DNA of 64,000 bases from Kangiellaceae bacterium. GTDB lineage: Bacteria > Pseudomonadota > Gammaproteobacteria > Enterobacterales > Kangiellaceae. Shown here piece after piece: positions 26,485 to 35,010 of the stretch. The position numbers and the translations under genes were made by a program. The notes under the pieces were generated by a model. That model was not told the origin of the DNA. It saw only the letters and a list, made by a program, of their open reading frames with translations, and made no database searches. Position 1 is the first letter of the stretch, and each line of letters begins with the position of its first letter. The stretch spans positions 99,906 to 163,905 of the forward strand of contig JABXIQ010000006.1 in assembly GCA_013373015.1 (NCBI GenBank), read 5' to 3'.

Positions 26485-26958
26485 TTGGAAATTGTTAGTG
26501 ATGTTCTTTCAGCTGTTAGAAGAATTATTAGAGCTGTAGACTTAAATTCGAAAAGACTTTACAAAGAATGTGGACTAACAGCGCCGCAGTTGTTACTGCT
26601 GTCTATGATCGATAAGCACCCCAATCAAACCATCAAAAATCTTTCAGATGATATGTCATTGAGCCAAGGTACGGTGACTATAATTCTAGATAAACTTCAA
26701 AGTAAAAGTTTAATAGTTAGACAGAGAAGCTCTCTGGATAAGAGAAAAACCCACATTCAACTTACTGAGCAAGGAGCAACATTATTAGCTTTAGCTCCAT
26801 CCCCTCTTCAGGATTCTTTTTTGGATAATTTTTCTGAACTAGAGGACTGGGAGCAATCTCAAATACTTTCGTCATTGCAAAAATTGGCCGCTCTAATGGA
26901 CGCAAAAGCTATTGATGCAGCACCAGTATTAGAGGTTGGTACACTGAAAAAAAAATAA
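26485..26958 (+). CDS. MarR family regulator, CosR/EctR-like
   Basis: A winged-helix dimer of 157 residues. The N-terminal helix reads VRRIIRAVDLNSKRLYKEC and the DNA-binding part is TIKNLSDDMSLSQGTVTIILDKLQ, followed by the wing RQRSSLDKRKTHIQLTEQG. This sequence type resembles the CosR/EctR group, known to repress ectoine synthesis and betaine transport genes at low salinity. The divergent porin-BCCT operon fits that role, but the regulon is inferred. The start is TTG at 26485 with AGGA nine bases upstream; no nearby ATG would give the full first helix. Confidence 0.87.
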   Translation: MEIVSDVLSAVRRIIRAVDLNSKRLYKECGLTAPQLLLLSMIDKHPNQTIKNLSDDMSLSQGTVTIILDKLQSKSLIVRQRSSLDKRKTHIQLTEQGATLLALAPSPLQDSFLDNFSELEDWEQSQILSSLQKLAALMDAKAIDAAPVLEVGTLKKK

Positions 26959-26970
26959 GTGTATGCAATT

Positions 26971-27426
26971 TTAGTTACTATTGTTTCTTTGCTTTTTAGA
27001 CAAAGCTTCCTTAACCGCATTAATCGCTTTATCCGAAAATTCACCTGTAGTGACTTCTTTTTTTAGAGTTTCTTCAACCACACCTAAAGCATCATCAACC
27101 GTCATAAAACCCTTTTTATATGAACGAGCATGTTTGAAAAGATTAATATGATGATCACTGCGTCTTCCCCACCTTAATAGGCGCTCCCAATAAGTTGGCT
27201 TGCCCTCTTCTCTATCACCGAAGTCTAAAATATAACAGATGACAGCAACGGGCATTAATACAAAATCACGAATGGCATCCAAACCTAACTTCAATTGCAA
27301 AATGATGAGTTCACGGGTTCTTGGCCACACATCATCATTTCGATTGTCTTCAACATGATTCTGGTTACTAGTATTTTTATTTGTGCTTTCAATAGTATCG
27401 TCTTGAGATTGTTGATGTTCAGACAT
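26971..27426 (-). CDS. Membrane-associated protein of unknown function
   Basis: Not recognised. The 151 residues begin with a polar, Asn/Gln/Asp-rich tail (about 1-33), then a helix (ELIILQLKLGLDAIRDF) and a hydrophobic stretch (FVLMPVAVICYILDFG, about 55-70). A basic aromatic block (TYWERLLRWGRRSDHH) follows, then a soluble helical C-terminus with repeated Lys. A single-pass or peripheral inner-membrane protein is likely. It is 14 bases downstream of the Smr gene, suggesting one transcript. Confidence 0.7.
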   Translation of the reverse strand: MSEHQQSQDDTIESTNKNTSNQNHVEDNRNDDVWPRTRELIILQLKLGLDAIRDFVLMPVAVICYILDFGDREEGKPTYWERLLRWGRRSDHHINLFKHARSYKKGFMTVDDALGVVEETLKKEVTTGEFSDKAINAVKEALSKKQRNNSN

Positions 27427-27440
27427 AATACTGCTTCCTA

Positions 27441-28022
27441 TTAGTAATTTTTATTGAATAGTTCGCGGTTAAGCTGCTTGGCCATATCGCTTTTCTTAAG
27501 CAATACATACACTGATCCTACACCACCATGCTGTTTCTGTGCACTATGAAAAGCGATAACATCTGTTAATTGTTGTAACCAATGGTTAACGTAACTCTTC
27601 AAAACAGCTTTCGGTTCGCTACGCTCTCCCTTGCCATGAGTAATTAACACCAGTCTTTTGTCTCGTTTCATACAGCCTTGTATAAAGTAATAGACATCGT
27701 CGCGAGCTTCTTTTACTGTACGTCGATGTAAATCAATTCGCGCTTCAATGTCATATTTTCCTAAGCGTAATTTTTTATAAACACCTTCTTGAACACCATC
27801 ATTCTTATATTCAAGCCAATCATCAGGCTGCACCATATCCACAAAATCAGTAGTCAATGGGTTAGGATCAACTTTTGGCTTGCGCCCCAAAGCCGCTTCC
27901 TTTCGCGCTTGTTGAGCAATACTGGGGGCTTCATTAGATTGGTGTAAGGTGACCTTATCATTAGCAAGAGGCTTAACTCCTCCAAGCTCTTTTTTGAACA
28001 AATCAAAATCATCTGCTGACAT
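27441..28022 (-). CDS. Smr domain protein (SmrA-like endonuclease)
   Basis: Residues about 90-185 form an Smr (small MutS-related) domain with its hallmarks: RIDLHRRTVKEAR, the LVLITHGKG loop, and HGGVGSVYVLLKK, where GGVGS replaces the more common GGTGA. Stand-alone gammaproteobacterial Smr proteins (SmrA/SmrB) are nucleases; SmrB is known to cleave mRNA between collided ribosomes, and which type this is cannot be settled by eye. The N-terminal 90 residues are polar and probably flexible. It lies between uup and a membrane protein gene on the same strand. Confidence 0.88.
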   Translation of the reverse strand: MSADDFDLFKKELGGVKPLANDKVTLHQSNEAPSIAQQARKEAALGRKPKVDPNPLTTDFVDMVQPDDWLEYKNDGVQEGVYKKLRLGKYDIEARIDLHRRTVKEARDDVYYFIQGCMKRDKRLVLITHGKGERSEPKAVLKSYVNHWLQQLTDVIAFHSAQKQHGGVGSVYVLLKKSDMAKQLNRELFNKNY

Positions 28023-28047
28023 AACACAATCTCAGTTTATTTGTGAG

Positions 28048-29964
28048 TTAACGGCCTAATGAATTACGCATGTCTTCAAGTTCTTCCCAGCGCTCAAACT
28101 TTGTTTCTAAATCATTTTCTAATGCTTGGAGATTATCATTAGCTTGCTGTACGACATCATGCTCTTGTTGATAAAACTCTGGCTGACTCATATCTTGTTG
28201 CAACGCTTCAATTGCCGCTTCCAACTCTGCTATCTGTTCGGGTAATGCATCCAACTCACGTTGATCTTTATAACTCAGTTTTTTTAACTTTTGTTGTGGC
28301 TTAGCTTTAGTTTGTTGTTTTGCTGTATTCGCTAATGTTTTCTCATTGATATTGCTTTCGCTGCCTTTTTTATTACCTGCTTGAGGTCTTTGTCTCAACC
28401 AATCGTCATAACCACCCACATATTCCCTAACCGTACCATTTCCTTCAAAAGCAATAGTACTGGTCACCATATTGTTCAAAAAGTCACGATCATGTGAGAC
28501 CAACAATACTGTACCAGGATAATTATCGAGCATCTCCTCAAGCAATTCCAAAGTTTCGATGTCCAAGTCATTGGTTGGCTCATCGAGAATAAGAAAGTTT
28601 GACGGTTTGGCTAAAATTTTTGCCAATAACAAACGGTTACGCTCACCTCCCGACAAGGCGGTGATGGGCGCGCGGGCTCGCTCAGGGGTAAATAAAAAGT
28701 CCTGCATATAACTGATAACGTGACGAGTTTTACCATGAATTGTCATCATATCCTTGCCATCAGACACATTATCCATCGCTGACAACTTCTCATTCAGTTG
28801 ATCACGATGCTGATCAAAATAGGCAATATCAAGCTTAGTACCTAGTTGCACCTCGCCATGATCTGGCTTTAACTCTCCGAGCAAAATATTAATCAACGTC
28901 GTTTTACCCGCACCATTTGGGCCAACGATACCAATTCTATCGCCGCGCATGATCAACGTTGAAAAGTCTTTAATCAGCGTACGGTCTTGGTAGCTATGAC
29001 TGACATTGCTAGCTTCGATGACCTTTTTACCCGACATCTTTGCATCCTGCGCTTGCATATTGACGTTACCTATCAATTTGCGTCTTTGTTTTCGCTCTTC
29101 TCTAGCGGCCTCAAGTCGTCGCACGCGTCCCTCGTTACGAGTTCGACGCGCTTTAATACCTTGGCGGATCCACACTTCTTCTTGCGCTAGCTTCTTATCA
29201 AACTCCTGATTTTGCTTTTCTTCAGCAGCCAACTGCTCAGCTTTTCGACGCAAATAATTGTCATAATCACCAGGCCATGACGTCAGTTGTCCACGATCAA
29301 TTTCTATAATTCTGGTTGCTAAATTTTTTAAGAATCGACGATCATGGGTAATGAATAATAAACTGCCTTCATAAGACTTAAGAAACCCCTCAAGCCACTC
29401 AATAGATTCTATGTCCAAATGGTTGGTCGGTTCGTCTAACAAAAGAATATCAGGCTGTTCAACCAAAGCTTTAGCCAACAACACACGGCGTTTCATACCA
29501 CCCGAAAGCTCATCAAAGTCAATGTTTCCATCAAGACTTAATCGATTGATAACCGACTGCACCCGCTGTTCCATCGCCCAGCCATTTATCACATCGATCT
29601 TCTGTTGCACCACTCCCATACGCTCTAAAGATGCAGAGTCCACTTGCTGACTTAAATGATAAAAATCTTGTAGCAACTGCCCAGCTTCACCTAAACCTTG
29701 AGCCACCACATCAAACACGGTTCCAGAGGTTCCAGAAGGCACTTCTTGAGTGAGTTTGGCGACTTTAACCCCTTGTAAGAAACGGATCTCACCATCGTCA
29801 GGGATAATTTCTTGGTTGATAACTTTTAATAGCGTGGATTTACCGACCCCATTGCGGCCGATTAAACACACACGCTCACCAGGTTCGATTGAGAAATCAA
29901 CATGACCCAGTAATGCAGGACCACCATAACTGACTTCGACTTGTTGTAGAGTTACTAAAGGCAT
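28048..29964 (-). CDS. uup: ABC-F ATPase Uup
   Basis: Uup is a soluble ABC-F protein with two ATPase domains that acts on the ribosome and affects transposon excision. Walker A motifs are GRNGVGKST (about 37) and GPNGAGKTT (about 350), with signature motifs LSGGMKRRV and LSGGERNRL and Walker B LLLDEPTNHLD and LILDEPTNDLD. The interdomain linker is basic and helical (RRTRNEGRVRRLEAAREER). A C-terminal coiled coil (about 565-635) is the DNA- or RNA-binding tail that distinguishes Uup. Length is 638 residues. The gene is divergent from the methyltransferase at 30015. Confidence 0.95.
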   Translation of the reverse strand: MPLVTLQQVEVSYGGPALLGHVDFSIEPGERVCLIGRNGVGKSTLLKVINQEIIPDDGEIRFLQGVKVAKLTQEVPSGTSGTVFDVVAQGLGEAGQLLQDFYHLSQQVDSASLERMGVVQQKIDVINGWAMEQRVQSVINRLSLDGNIDFDELSGGMKRRVLLAKALVEQPDILLLDEPTNHLDIESIEWLEGFLKSYEGSLLFITHDRRFLKNLATRIIEIDRGQLTSWPGDYDNYLRRKAEQLAAEEKQNQEFDKKLAQEEVWIRQGIKARRTRNEGRVRRLEAAREERKQRRKLIGNVNMQAQDAKMSGKKVIEASNVSHSYQDRTLIKDFSTLIMRGDRIGIVGPNGAGKTTLINILLGELKPDHGEVQLGTKLDIAYFDQHRDQLNEKLSAMDNVSDGKDMMTIHGKTRHVISYMQDFLFTPERARAPITALSGGERNRLLLAKILAKPSNFLILDEPTNDLDIETLELLEEMLDNYPGTVLLVSHDRDFLNNMVTSTIAFEGNGTVREYVGGYDDWLRQRPQAGNKKGSESNINEKTLANTAKQQTKAKPQQKLKKLSYKDQRELDALPEQIAELEAAIEALQQDMSQPEFYQQEHDVVQQANDNLQALENDLETKFERWEELEDMRNSLGR

Positions 29965-30014
29965 TAGAATGAAGATTAATTATTGTTAGCTTATTTTAAC
30001 TTAAATATTGCGCC

Positions 30015-30647
30015 ATGACTTGTCCTCTTTGCTTTTCCCAGCATCTTATTCCTTATCACAGCGATAAACAGCGTGATTATTTTCACTGCCAAGATTGTGA
30101 TCTGGTATTTGTGCCTAACCATCAGAGGCTTCCTTTAGATCTCGAAAAGGCTCAATACGACTTGCATCAGAACTCGCCTAGCGACCAAGGTTATCGTAAG
30201 TTTTTAGATAAGCTGTTAATTCCATTAGTAGAAAACTTAAAGGATGGTGATAAAGGGCTGGATTTTGGCTGTGGCCCAGGGCCAACTATTTCTGTAATGC
30301 TTGCCGAGCGTGGCTTTCAGGTCAGTAACTATGACTTCTTTTATTATAACCAACCTGAATTATTAAACAGACAGTATGACTTCATTACCTGTACAGAAGT
30401 TTTTGAACATTTTCATCGTCCCAAACAAGAAATCGAGCTGCTAACACAATTATTAAAGCCTAAGGGTGTGCTGGGCGTGATGACTAAGCGGGTGATTGAT
30501 AAACAGGCTTTCGCTAACTGGCATTATAAGAACGATCCAACCCATGTGTGTTTTTATAGCGAAAAAACCTTTTTGTGGATTGCACATACTTATGGATTTA
30601 CCGCTAAATTCATTGCTAATGACACTGTGTTACTTTTTAAAGATTAA
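30015..30647 (+). CDS. Class I SAM-dependent methyltransferase with N-terminal zinc ribbon
   Basis: A 210-residue protein begins with a four-Cys ribbon (Cys3, Cys6, Cys25, Cys28: TCPLCF and HCQDC), followed by a Rossmann methyltransferase domain. Motif I is GLDFGCGPGPTI (about 83-94) and the post-motif region has ITCTEVFEHFHRP, typical of Methyltransf_23. The substrate is unknown. It stands alone, divergent from uup and convergent with the DUF4097 gene. Confidence 0.88.
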   Translation: MTCPLCFSQHLIPYHSDKQRDYFHCQDCDLVFVPNHQRLPLDLEKAQYDLHQNSPSDQGYRKFLDKLLIPLVENLKDGDKGLDFGCGPGPTISVMLAERGFQVSNYDFFYYNQPELLNRQYDFITCTEVFEHFHRPKQEIELLTQLLKPKGVLGVMTKRVIDKQAFANWHYKNDPTHVCFYSEKTFLWIAHTYGFTAKFIANDTVLLFKD

Positions 30648-30667
30648 CCCTTTATTATGATTAAATA

Positions 30668-30702
30668 TAAAAAAGCTGCTGCTCAATCAAGAGACAGCAG
30701 CT
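30668..30702 (-). terminator. Terminator of the DUF4097 gene
   Basis: The arms AGCTGCTG and CAGCAGCT, extended by CTC/GAG, enclose a short loop. On the minus strand the stem runs into TTTTTT, placing it 18 bases after the DUF4097 stop. Confidence 0.88.
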
Positions 30703-30719
30703 ATTAATAAGTGATTGAA

Positions 30720-31493
30720 TTAATCTTTCTTTAAATCAATATCGCCATTAACCGTATCGAATACCAACTTAGCACCACCGCCATTGTATTCACCATCCAT
30801 ATCAGCGCCAACGTATTTACCCTCGTCGATTTCAATACCAAAATCATTTGATAAATCACCATTAACCGTTTCGGTTCGCAAGCTAAAAGAAGAGTCTTCA
30901 GGTGCATAAACCTCAATATCACCATTGACGCTATCACCTTTAATGCGTTGACCGTCACTCATACGCTGCATACGAATCTCAATATCACCATTAACAGTAT
31001 CTGCCGTTACATCGCCTTTAGAGCCACTGATTTTAATGCGCCCATTAACCGTATCGGCTTTCACATCACCAGAAATACCTTCAAGAGCCAAATCACCATT
31101 TACTGACTCAATCGTTTTCAATGACACGCTGTTGGGTACTTTTAGCTCAAACTCAACTTCACCTGAGCTTCCACCCCAACCAAACCAGCCTTTCTTGCTG
31201 TTAATATCGACTTCAACATCAAAACTTGACTTAGAATGATTGACCTCAACTTTTACACGCTCTAAATCCTTCTTAGAATCTGCTGTAACGGTGTATTCCA
31301 GAGAAATCTCATCGCGATCCCAACCCGTAATAGTAATATCACCATTAATGTTTTCAATCGCCACATTACCATCACGATTAAATTCATAAGTTTCTGAAAA
31401 ACGCTTCTTTTCCGTAGCATCAGCTGCGAATGTTGCTGCTGCTAATAAGGTTGCCAAAGCACCTAACTTCATTGTTTGTATCATCTGTGTCAT
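30720..31493 (-). CDS. DUF4097 family periplasmic beta-repeat protein
   Basis: An exported protein with a signal peptide (about to ATFAADA). The mature part is a beta-helix-like DUF4097 repeat in which a VNGD core appears seven times (NINGD, SVNGD, TVNGR, TVNGD, SVNGD, TVNGD, TVNGD), spaced by about 15-40 residues. Function is unknown; family members often accompany anti-sigma or envelope stress genes. I chose the ATG at 31493 because GAGG lies about eight bases upstream; an ATG at 31499 is too close and further Met codons follow. No operon partner is present. Confidence 0.85.
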   Translation of the reverse strand: MTQMIQTMKLGALATLLAAATFAADATEKKRFSETYEFNRDGNVAIENINGDITITGWDRDEISLEYTVTADSKKDLERVKVEVNHSKSSFDVEVDINSKKGWFGWGGSSGEVEFELKVPNSVSLKTIESVNGDLALEGISGDVKADTVNGRIKISGSKGDVTADTVNGDIEIRMQRMSDGQRIKGDSVNGDIEVYAPEDSSFSLRTETVNGDLSNDFGIEIDEGKYVGADMDGEYNGGGAKLVFDTVNGDIDLKKD

Positions 31494-31499
31494 AACCAT

Positions 31500-31757
31500 T
31501 GCCTCACTGTTACAATTTCTTTGCGCAATACTCTTACGCTATAAATGTTTAAAATGTATTTTCTTAATGACTTATAAGTTACTTATTGGATGATACAAAC
31601 ACAAAAAAGGTTTAGAGGAAGGTGATTTTTCTATCAAAAAGAGCTTTTTTGACTAAAAAACAGTCAGAAAGGCCATTTCTTTGTTTTTTTTCATTTATTT
31701 TTGAATTTTTTGGAACTAAATAACAAAACAAGCGACTAAAGCTACAGATAAGTTGTC
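31500..31757. other. Promoter-side gap upstream of DUF4097 gene and of a candidate short transcript
   Basis: This AT-rich 258-base gap contains the ten-base palindrome ACTTATAAGT near 31575. I see no ORF with a ribosome binding site, no tRNA and no clear riboswitch. It must hold the DUF4097 promoter on the minus strand and any promoter of the short plus-strand transcript. Confidence 0.5.
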
Positions 31758-31832
31758 ATGTCTTGTACTTCTCCAATTGAGACTGCCCTCTCAAACTGTT
31801 CTCAAGAGGAGCTTTGTAAAGAGTTAGGTTAA
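31758..31832 (+). CDS. Candidate 24-residue ORF, possibly part of a small RNA
   Basis: An ATG-to-TAA ORF of 24 codons encodes a Ser/Glu-rich peptide with three Cys (about residues 3, 14 and 20) and an amphipathic end (SQEELCKELG). Ten bases after the stop begins a strong plus-strand terminator, so a short transcript probably ends here. No strong Shine-Dalgarno is visible. It may equally be the body of a non-coding RNA. No larger gene on the plus strand would need this terminator. Confidence 0.35.
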   Translation: MSCTSPIETALSNCSQEELCKELG

Positions 31833-31841
31833 TAACATTTT

Positions 31842-31868
31842 AGGCCAATCGAAAGATTGGCCTTTTTT
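31842..31868 (+). terminator. Strong plus-strand terminator of an orphan short transcript
   Basis: A nine-base stem AGGCCAATC / GATTGGCCT with GAAA tetraloop is followed by T residues. The nearest annotated upstream plus-strand gene ends more than 1 kb away, before the DUF4097 gene. Confidence 0.88.
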
Positions 31869-31897
31869 ATTGTGTGATTAAAAAACGTCAGAAAAAG

Positions 31898-33595
31898 CTA
31901 TTCCGACCAAGAATCCCGCAAAGTCACGGTTCTGTTAAAAACCAGTTTATCCGAACTATGTTGATACCTATCTGAAGTAAAATAACCTTCGCGCTCGAAC
32001 TGGAAACGTGTTTCTGGTTCCGCATCCGCCAAACTAGGCTCGACCATCGCTGTAATAGTCGTCAAAGAGTTAGGATTGAGAGCTTCAAGAAAATTATCCA
32101 TTGCTCCAGGATTTGCAACATTAAACAACCTATCATACAAACGTATTTCTGCAGGTTTAGCATGTTTGGCTGAAACCCAGTGGATCACTCCTCGTACTTT
32201 GCGTCCTTCAGGATTTTTACCTAAAGTCTCAGGATCATAAGTACAATATAAAGTCTCCACTTCACCATTATCATTCAATGTCGCATCATTAGCCCGGATC
32301 ACATAAGCATTACGCAAACGAACTTCGCCATCTTTAACTAGACGCTTATATTTTTTATTAGCCGATTCTCGATAGTCGGCGCGATCAATATAAATTTCAC
32401 GACTGAATGGCAAAGTACGAGTACCCATCTCATCAAATTTAGGATGGTTTTTGCCCGTCAACATCTCTTCTTTATCTTCAGGGTAATTGGTGATCACCAC
32501 TTTAATCGGATCAAGAACTGCCATGCGACGCTCAGCTTTAGAGTCTAAGTCATTGCGTACATTGTCTTCCAACAAGGTCATGTCAGTAACGCTGTTGACC
32601 TTGCTGATCCCTACCGCATCGCAAAAAGTGCGAATTGAAGCTGGTGTATAACCACGACGACGCATACCCGAAATCGTAGGCATACGCGGATCATCCCAAC
32701 CATCGACTTTATTCTCATCAACCAATTGGGTCAGTTTACGCTTTGAGGTAATGGTGTAAGCCAAGTTTAGGCGCGAAAACTCATACTGACGTGGTCTTGC
32801 TGGAATCGATAAGTGATCAAGCACCCAATCGTACAATGGACGATTGACTTCAAACTCCAAAGTACACAAGGAATGAGTAATCCCTTCTAAAGCGTCCGAA
32901 ATGCAGTGAGTGAAATCGTACATCGGATAAATGCACCATTTATCACCTGTCTTAATATGGTGCATACGTTTAATACGATATAGCACCGGATCACGCATCA
33001 ACATATTAGGATGACTCATGTCAATTTTAGCGCGTAGCACCATTTGGCCATCACTAAACTCACCCGCTTTCATGCGTCTAAACTGATCCAAGCTTTCTTC
33101 AGTAGGACGATTACGATAAGGGCTTTCAGTGCCAGGCGTATTAAAATTACCACGGTATTCAGCAATTTTCTCTGCAGCCAGCTCGTCCACATAAGCCAAT
33201 CCTTTTTCGATTAACTCTTCTGCAAAACCATATAAGTCGTCAAAATAATCCGATGCGTTTCTAACCTCACCGTCCCATTCAAAACCTAACCATTGGACGT
33301 CTTCTTGAATGGCTTTTGCAAATTCTTCAGATTCTTTTTCTGGATTGGTATCATCAAAGCGCAAATTACATGGCGCTTGATAGTCACGAGCAATACCAAA
33401 ATTCAAACAAATTGACTTAGCATGACCTACATGCAAATAGCCATTCGGTTCAGGCGGAAAGCGAGTACGGACTTGTCCGTCATTTTTACCCTGCGCTAAA
33501 TCCTCATTAATAATATTACGGATAAAGTTGGTAGCGACGTTTTTTTCTTTATTTTTATCTGAATGATTATCCAAATGTTCAGTATTTGTACTCAT
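31898..33595 (-). CDS. glnS: Glutaminyl-tRNA synthetase
   Basis: Class I enzyme charging tRNA-Gln. The HIGH-type motif reads [15 protein letters not shown] (about 47-61). The KMSKS-type loop reads TSKRK, where E. coli has MSKRK. The anticodon-binding beta-barrels follow, with [15 protein letters not shown] and a terminal [11 protein letters not shown]. The 565 residues include an N-terminal polar extension of about 20. The start ATG is at 33595, in a divergent gap with xseB holding a nested hairpin. Confidence 0.97.
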   Translation of the reverse strand: MSTNTEHLDNHSDKNKEKNVATNFIRNIINEDLAQGKNDGQVRTRFPPEPNGYLHVGHAKSICLNFGIARDYQAPCNLRFDDTNPEKESEEFAKAIQEDVQWLGFEWDGEVRNASDYFDDLYGFAEELIEKGLAYVDELAAEKIAEYRGNFNTPGTESPYRNRPTEESLDQFRRMKAGEFSDGQMVLRAKIDMSHPNMLMRDPVLYRIKRMHHIKTGDKWCIYPMYDFTHCISDALEGITHSLCTLEFEVNRPLYDWVLDHLSIPARPRQYEFSRLNLAYTITSKRKLTQLVDENKVDGWDDPRMPTISGMRRRGYTPASIRTFCDAVGISKVNSVTDMTLLEDNVRNDLDSKAERRMAVLDPIKVVITNYPEDKEEMLTGKNHPKFDEMGTRTLPFSREIYIDRADYRESANKKYKRLVKDGEVRLRNAYVIRANDATLNDNGEVETLYCTYDPETLGKNPEGRKVRGVIHWVSAKHAKPAEIRLYDRLFNVANPGAMDNFLEALNPNSLTTITAMVEPSLADAEPETRFQFEREGYFTSDRYQHSSDKLVFNRTVTLRDSWSE

Positions 33596-33655
33596 GCTTA
33601 GAATCTCAAAAGGGCTTAACGCCTACTTATCATCAATGGGCTATAAGATGGGGAT

Positions 33656-33699
33656 TTTAGCGGTATTTACAAGCTATTGCGATAGCCAATTCCGCTAAA
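33656..33699. repeat. Nested inverted repeat between glnS and xseB
   Basis: The outer arms TTTAGCGG (33656-33663) and CCGCTAAA (33692-33699) enclose an inner GCTAT / ATAGC hairpin. It lies 61-104 bases before the glnS start. A leader structure or binding site is possible; the function is unknown. Confidence 0.5.
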
Positions 33700-33831
33700 C
33701 AACAGCTTGAAGCCTAGTTTCACAGGTAAAACTTCAAAAAAACTGTATCAGTCTTTAGTAGAGCCCTTGCTTTTCTTTTATGTCACAATATAGGACAATA
33801 TCCACCATTAAAAACTGTATCTGTTGCTTTT

Positions 33832-34065
33832 ATGTCAGCGAAAAAGAAAATTACTAACTTTGAAAGCCAATTAGAAGAGCTTGAAACCATTGTCGAACAG
33901 CTTGAAGATGGCGATTTACCGCTGGATGAGGCATTAAAAGTGTTTGAACAAGGGGTCAAACTTTCTCGCCAATGCCAACAGCTCCTCGCTGAAGCAGAGC
34001 AAAAAGTTACCATATTGATGGATGGGCAAGAACAACCGTTTGAAGCACAAGAAGAACAAGAATAA
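33832..34065 (+). CDS. xseB: Exodeoxyribonuclease VII small subunit
   Basis: XseB partners XseA in the single-strand exonuclease VII. The 77-residue sequence has the family core NFESQLEELETIVEQLEDGD, then LPLDEALKVFEQGVKLSRQC. The ATG at 33832 follows a weak ribosome binding site. It is first in the xseB-ispA-dxs run, with 30 bases to ispA. Confidence 0.95.
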   Translation: MSAKKKITNFESQLEELETIVEQLEDGDLPLDEALKVFEQGVKLSRQCQQLLAEAEQKVTILMDGQEQPFEAQEEQE

Positions 34066-34095
34066 GCCCGACCTCTAACAGAGAAACCTTTACCC

Positions 34096-34995
34096 ATGCC
34101 TCAAGTCACCATCCAATCACAATTAGAGCATTGGCAACACCGTATTCAAGCTCTGCTTGAGAAAAAGCTCCCTCTCACCGATCTTGAACCACAAGAATTA
34201 CACAATGCTATGCGTTATGGCGCACTCAATGGTGGCAAGCGTGTGCGCCCAGTATTAGTCTACTTAACTGGGCAAGCATTAGGCGCTGAACTGGCCGATC
34301 TTGATTGTCCAGCATTAGCAGTAGAACTAATTCATTGTTACTCTTTGGTGCATGATGATCTACCCGCCATGGACGATGATGACTTACGTCGCGGCCAGCC
34401 AACGTGCCATATTAAATTCAATGAGGCAACCGCGATCTTAGCGGGCGATGCCTTACATACTCAGGCTTTTGAAGAGTTAGCATCACATCAATTCACGCAG
34501 CAAGCCAAACCGCAACAGGTACAGATGATCCGTCAATTAGCAAAAGCCAGTGGTTCATTAGGCATGGGCGGCGGGCAGGCGATTGATTTAGCTTCAACCA
34601 ATAAAACAATTAGTTTAGATACGCTGGAAAATATGCACCGTATGAAAACGGGGGCCTTGATTAAAGTATCTGTGTTACTGGGGGCTTTATGTGCAGGGCC
34701 ACTAGAATCAAGCCAACGACAAGCACTCGAGCAATATGCCGATGCCATTGGTTTAGCGTTTCAAGTCAAAGATGATATTCTGGATATTGAATCTGATACA
34801 GAAACACTCGGCAAACCGCAAGGTTCAGACCTCGAAAAACAAAAAAACACCTACCCAGCACTACTGGGTTTAGAAGGCTCCAAGCAAAAATTACAGGATT
34901 TACTGGATTTATCGCTACAAGCCTTAGACAAGTTGCCGTACAATACCCAGTCCTTGGCCGAACTGGCTCAATTTATTGTAAACCGTAACGCTTAG
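34096..34995 (+). CDS. ispA: Farnesyl diphosphate synthase (IspA)
   Basis: IspA condenses IPP with DMAPP and GPP to farnesyl diphosphate for ubiquinone and undecaprenyl lipids. The first Asp-rich motif is DDLPAMDDDDLRRG (87-100) and the second is KDDILDIESD (about 222-231). GGKRVRPVL and MKTGALI are also present. The 299 residues match bacterial short-chain prenyl synthases. It is 15 bases upstream of dxs, the enzyme supplying its pathway. Confidence 0.96.
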   Translation: MPQVTIQSQLEHWQHRIQALLEKKLPLTDLEPQELHNAMRYGALNGGKRVRPVLVYLTGQALGAELADLDCPALAVELIHCYSLVHDDLPAMDDDDLRRGQPTCHIKFNEATAILAGDALHTQAFEELASHQFTQQAKPQQVQMIRQLAKASGSLGMGGGQAIDLASTNKTISLDTLENMHRMKTGALIKVSVLLGALCAGPLESSQRQALEQYADAIGLAFQVKDDILDIESDTETLGKPQGSDLEKQKNTYPALLGLEGSKQKLQDLLDLSLQALDKLPYNTQSLAELAQFIVNRNA

Positions 34996-35010
34996 CAGCT
35001 TTATATTGAT

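Noticed and set aside
33783..34097. Minus-strand ORF of 104 codons opposite xseB
   Set aside because: It is Ser/Cys-rich nonsense sequence fully antisense to the clear xseB gene.
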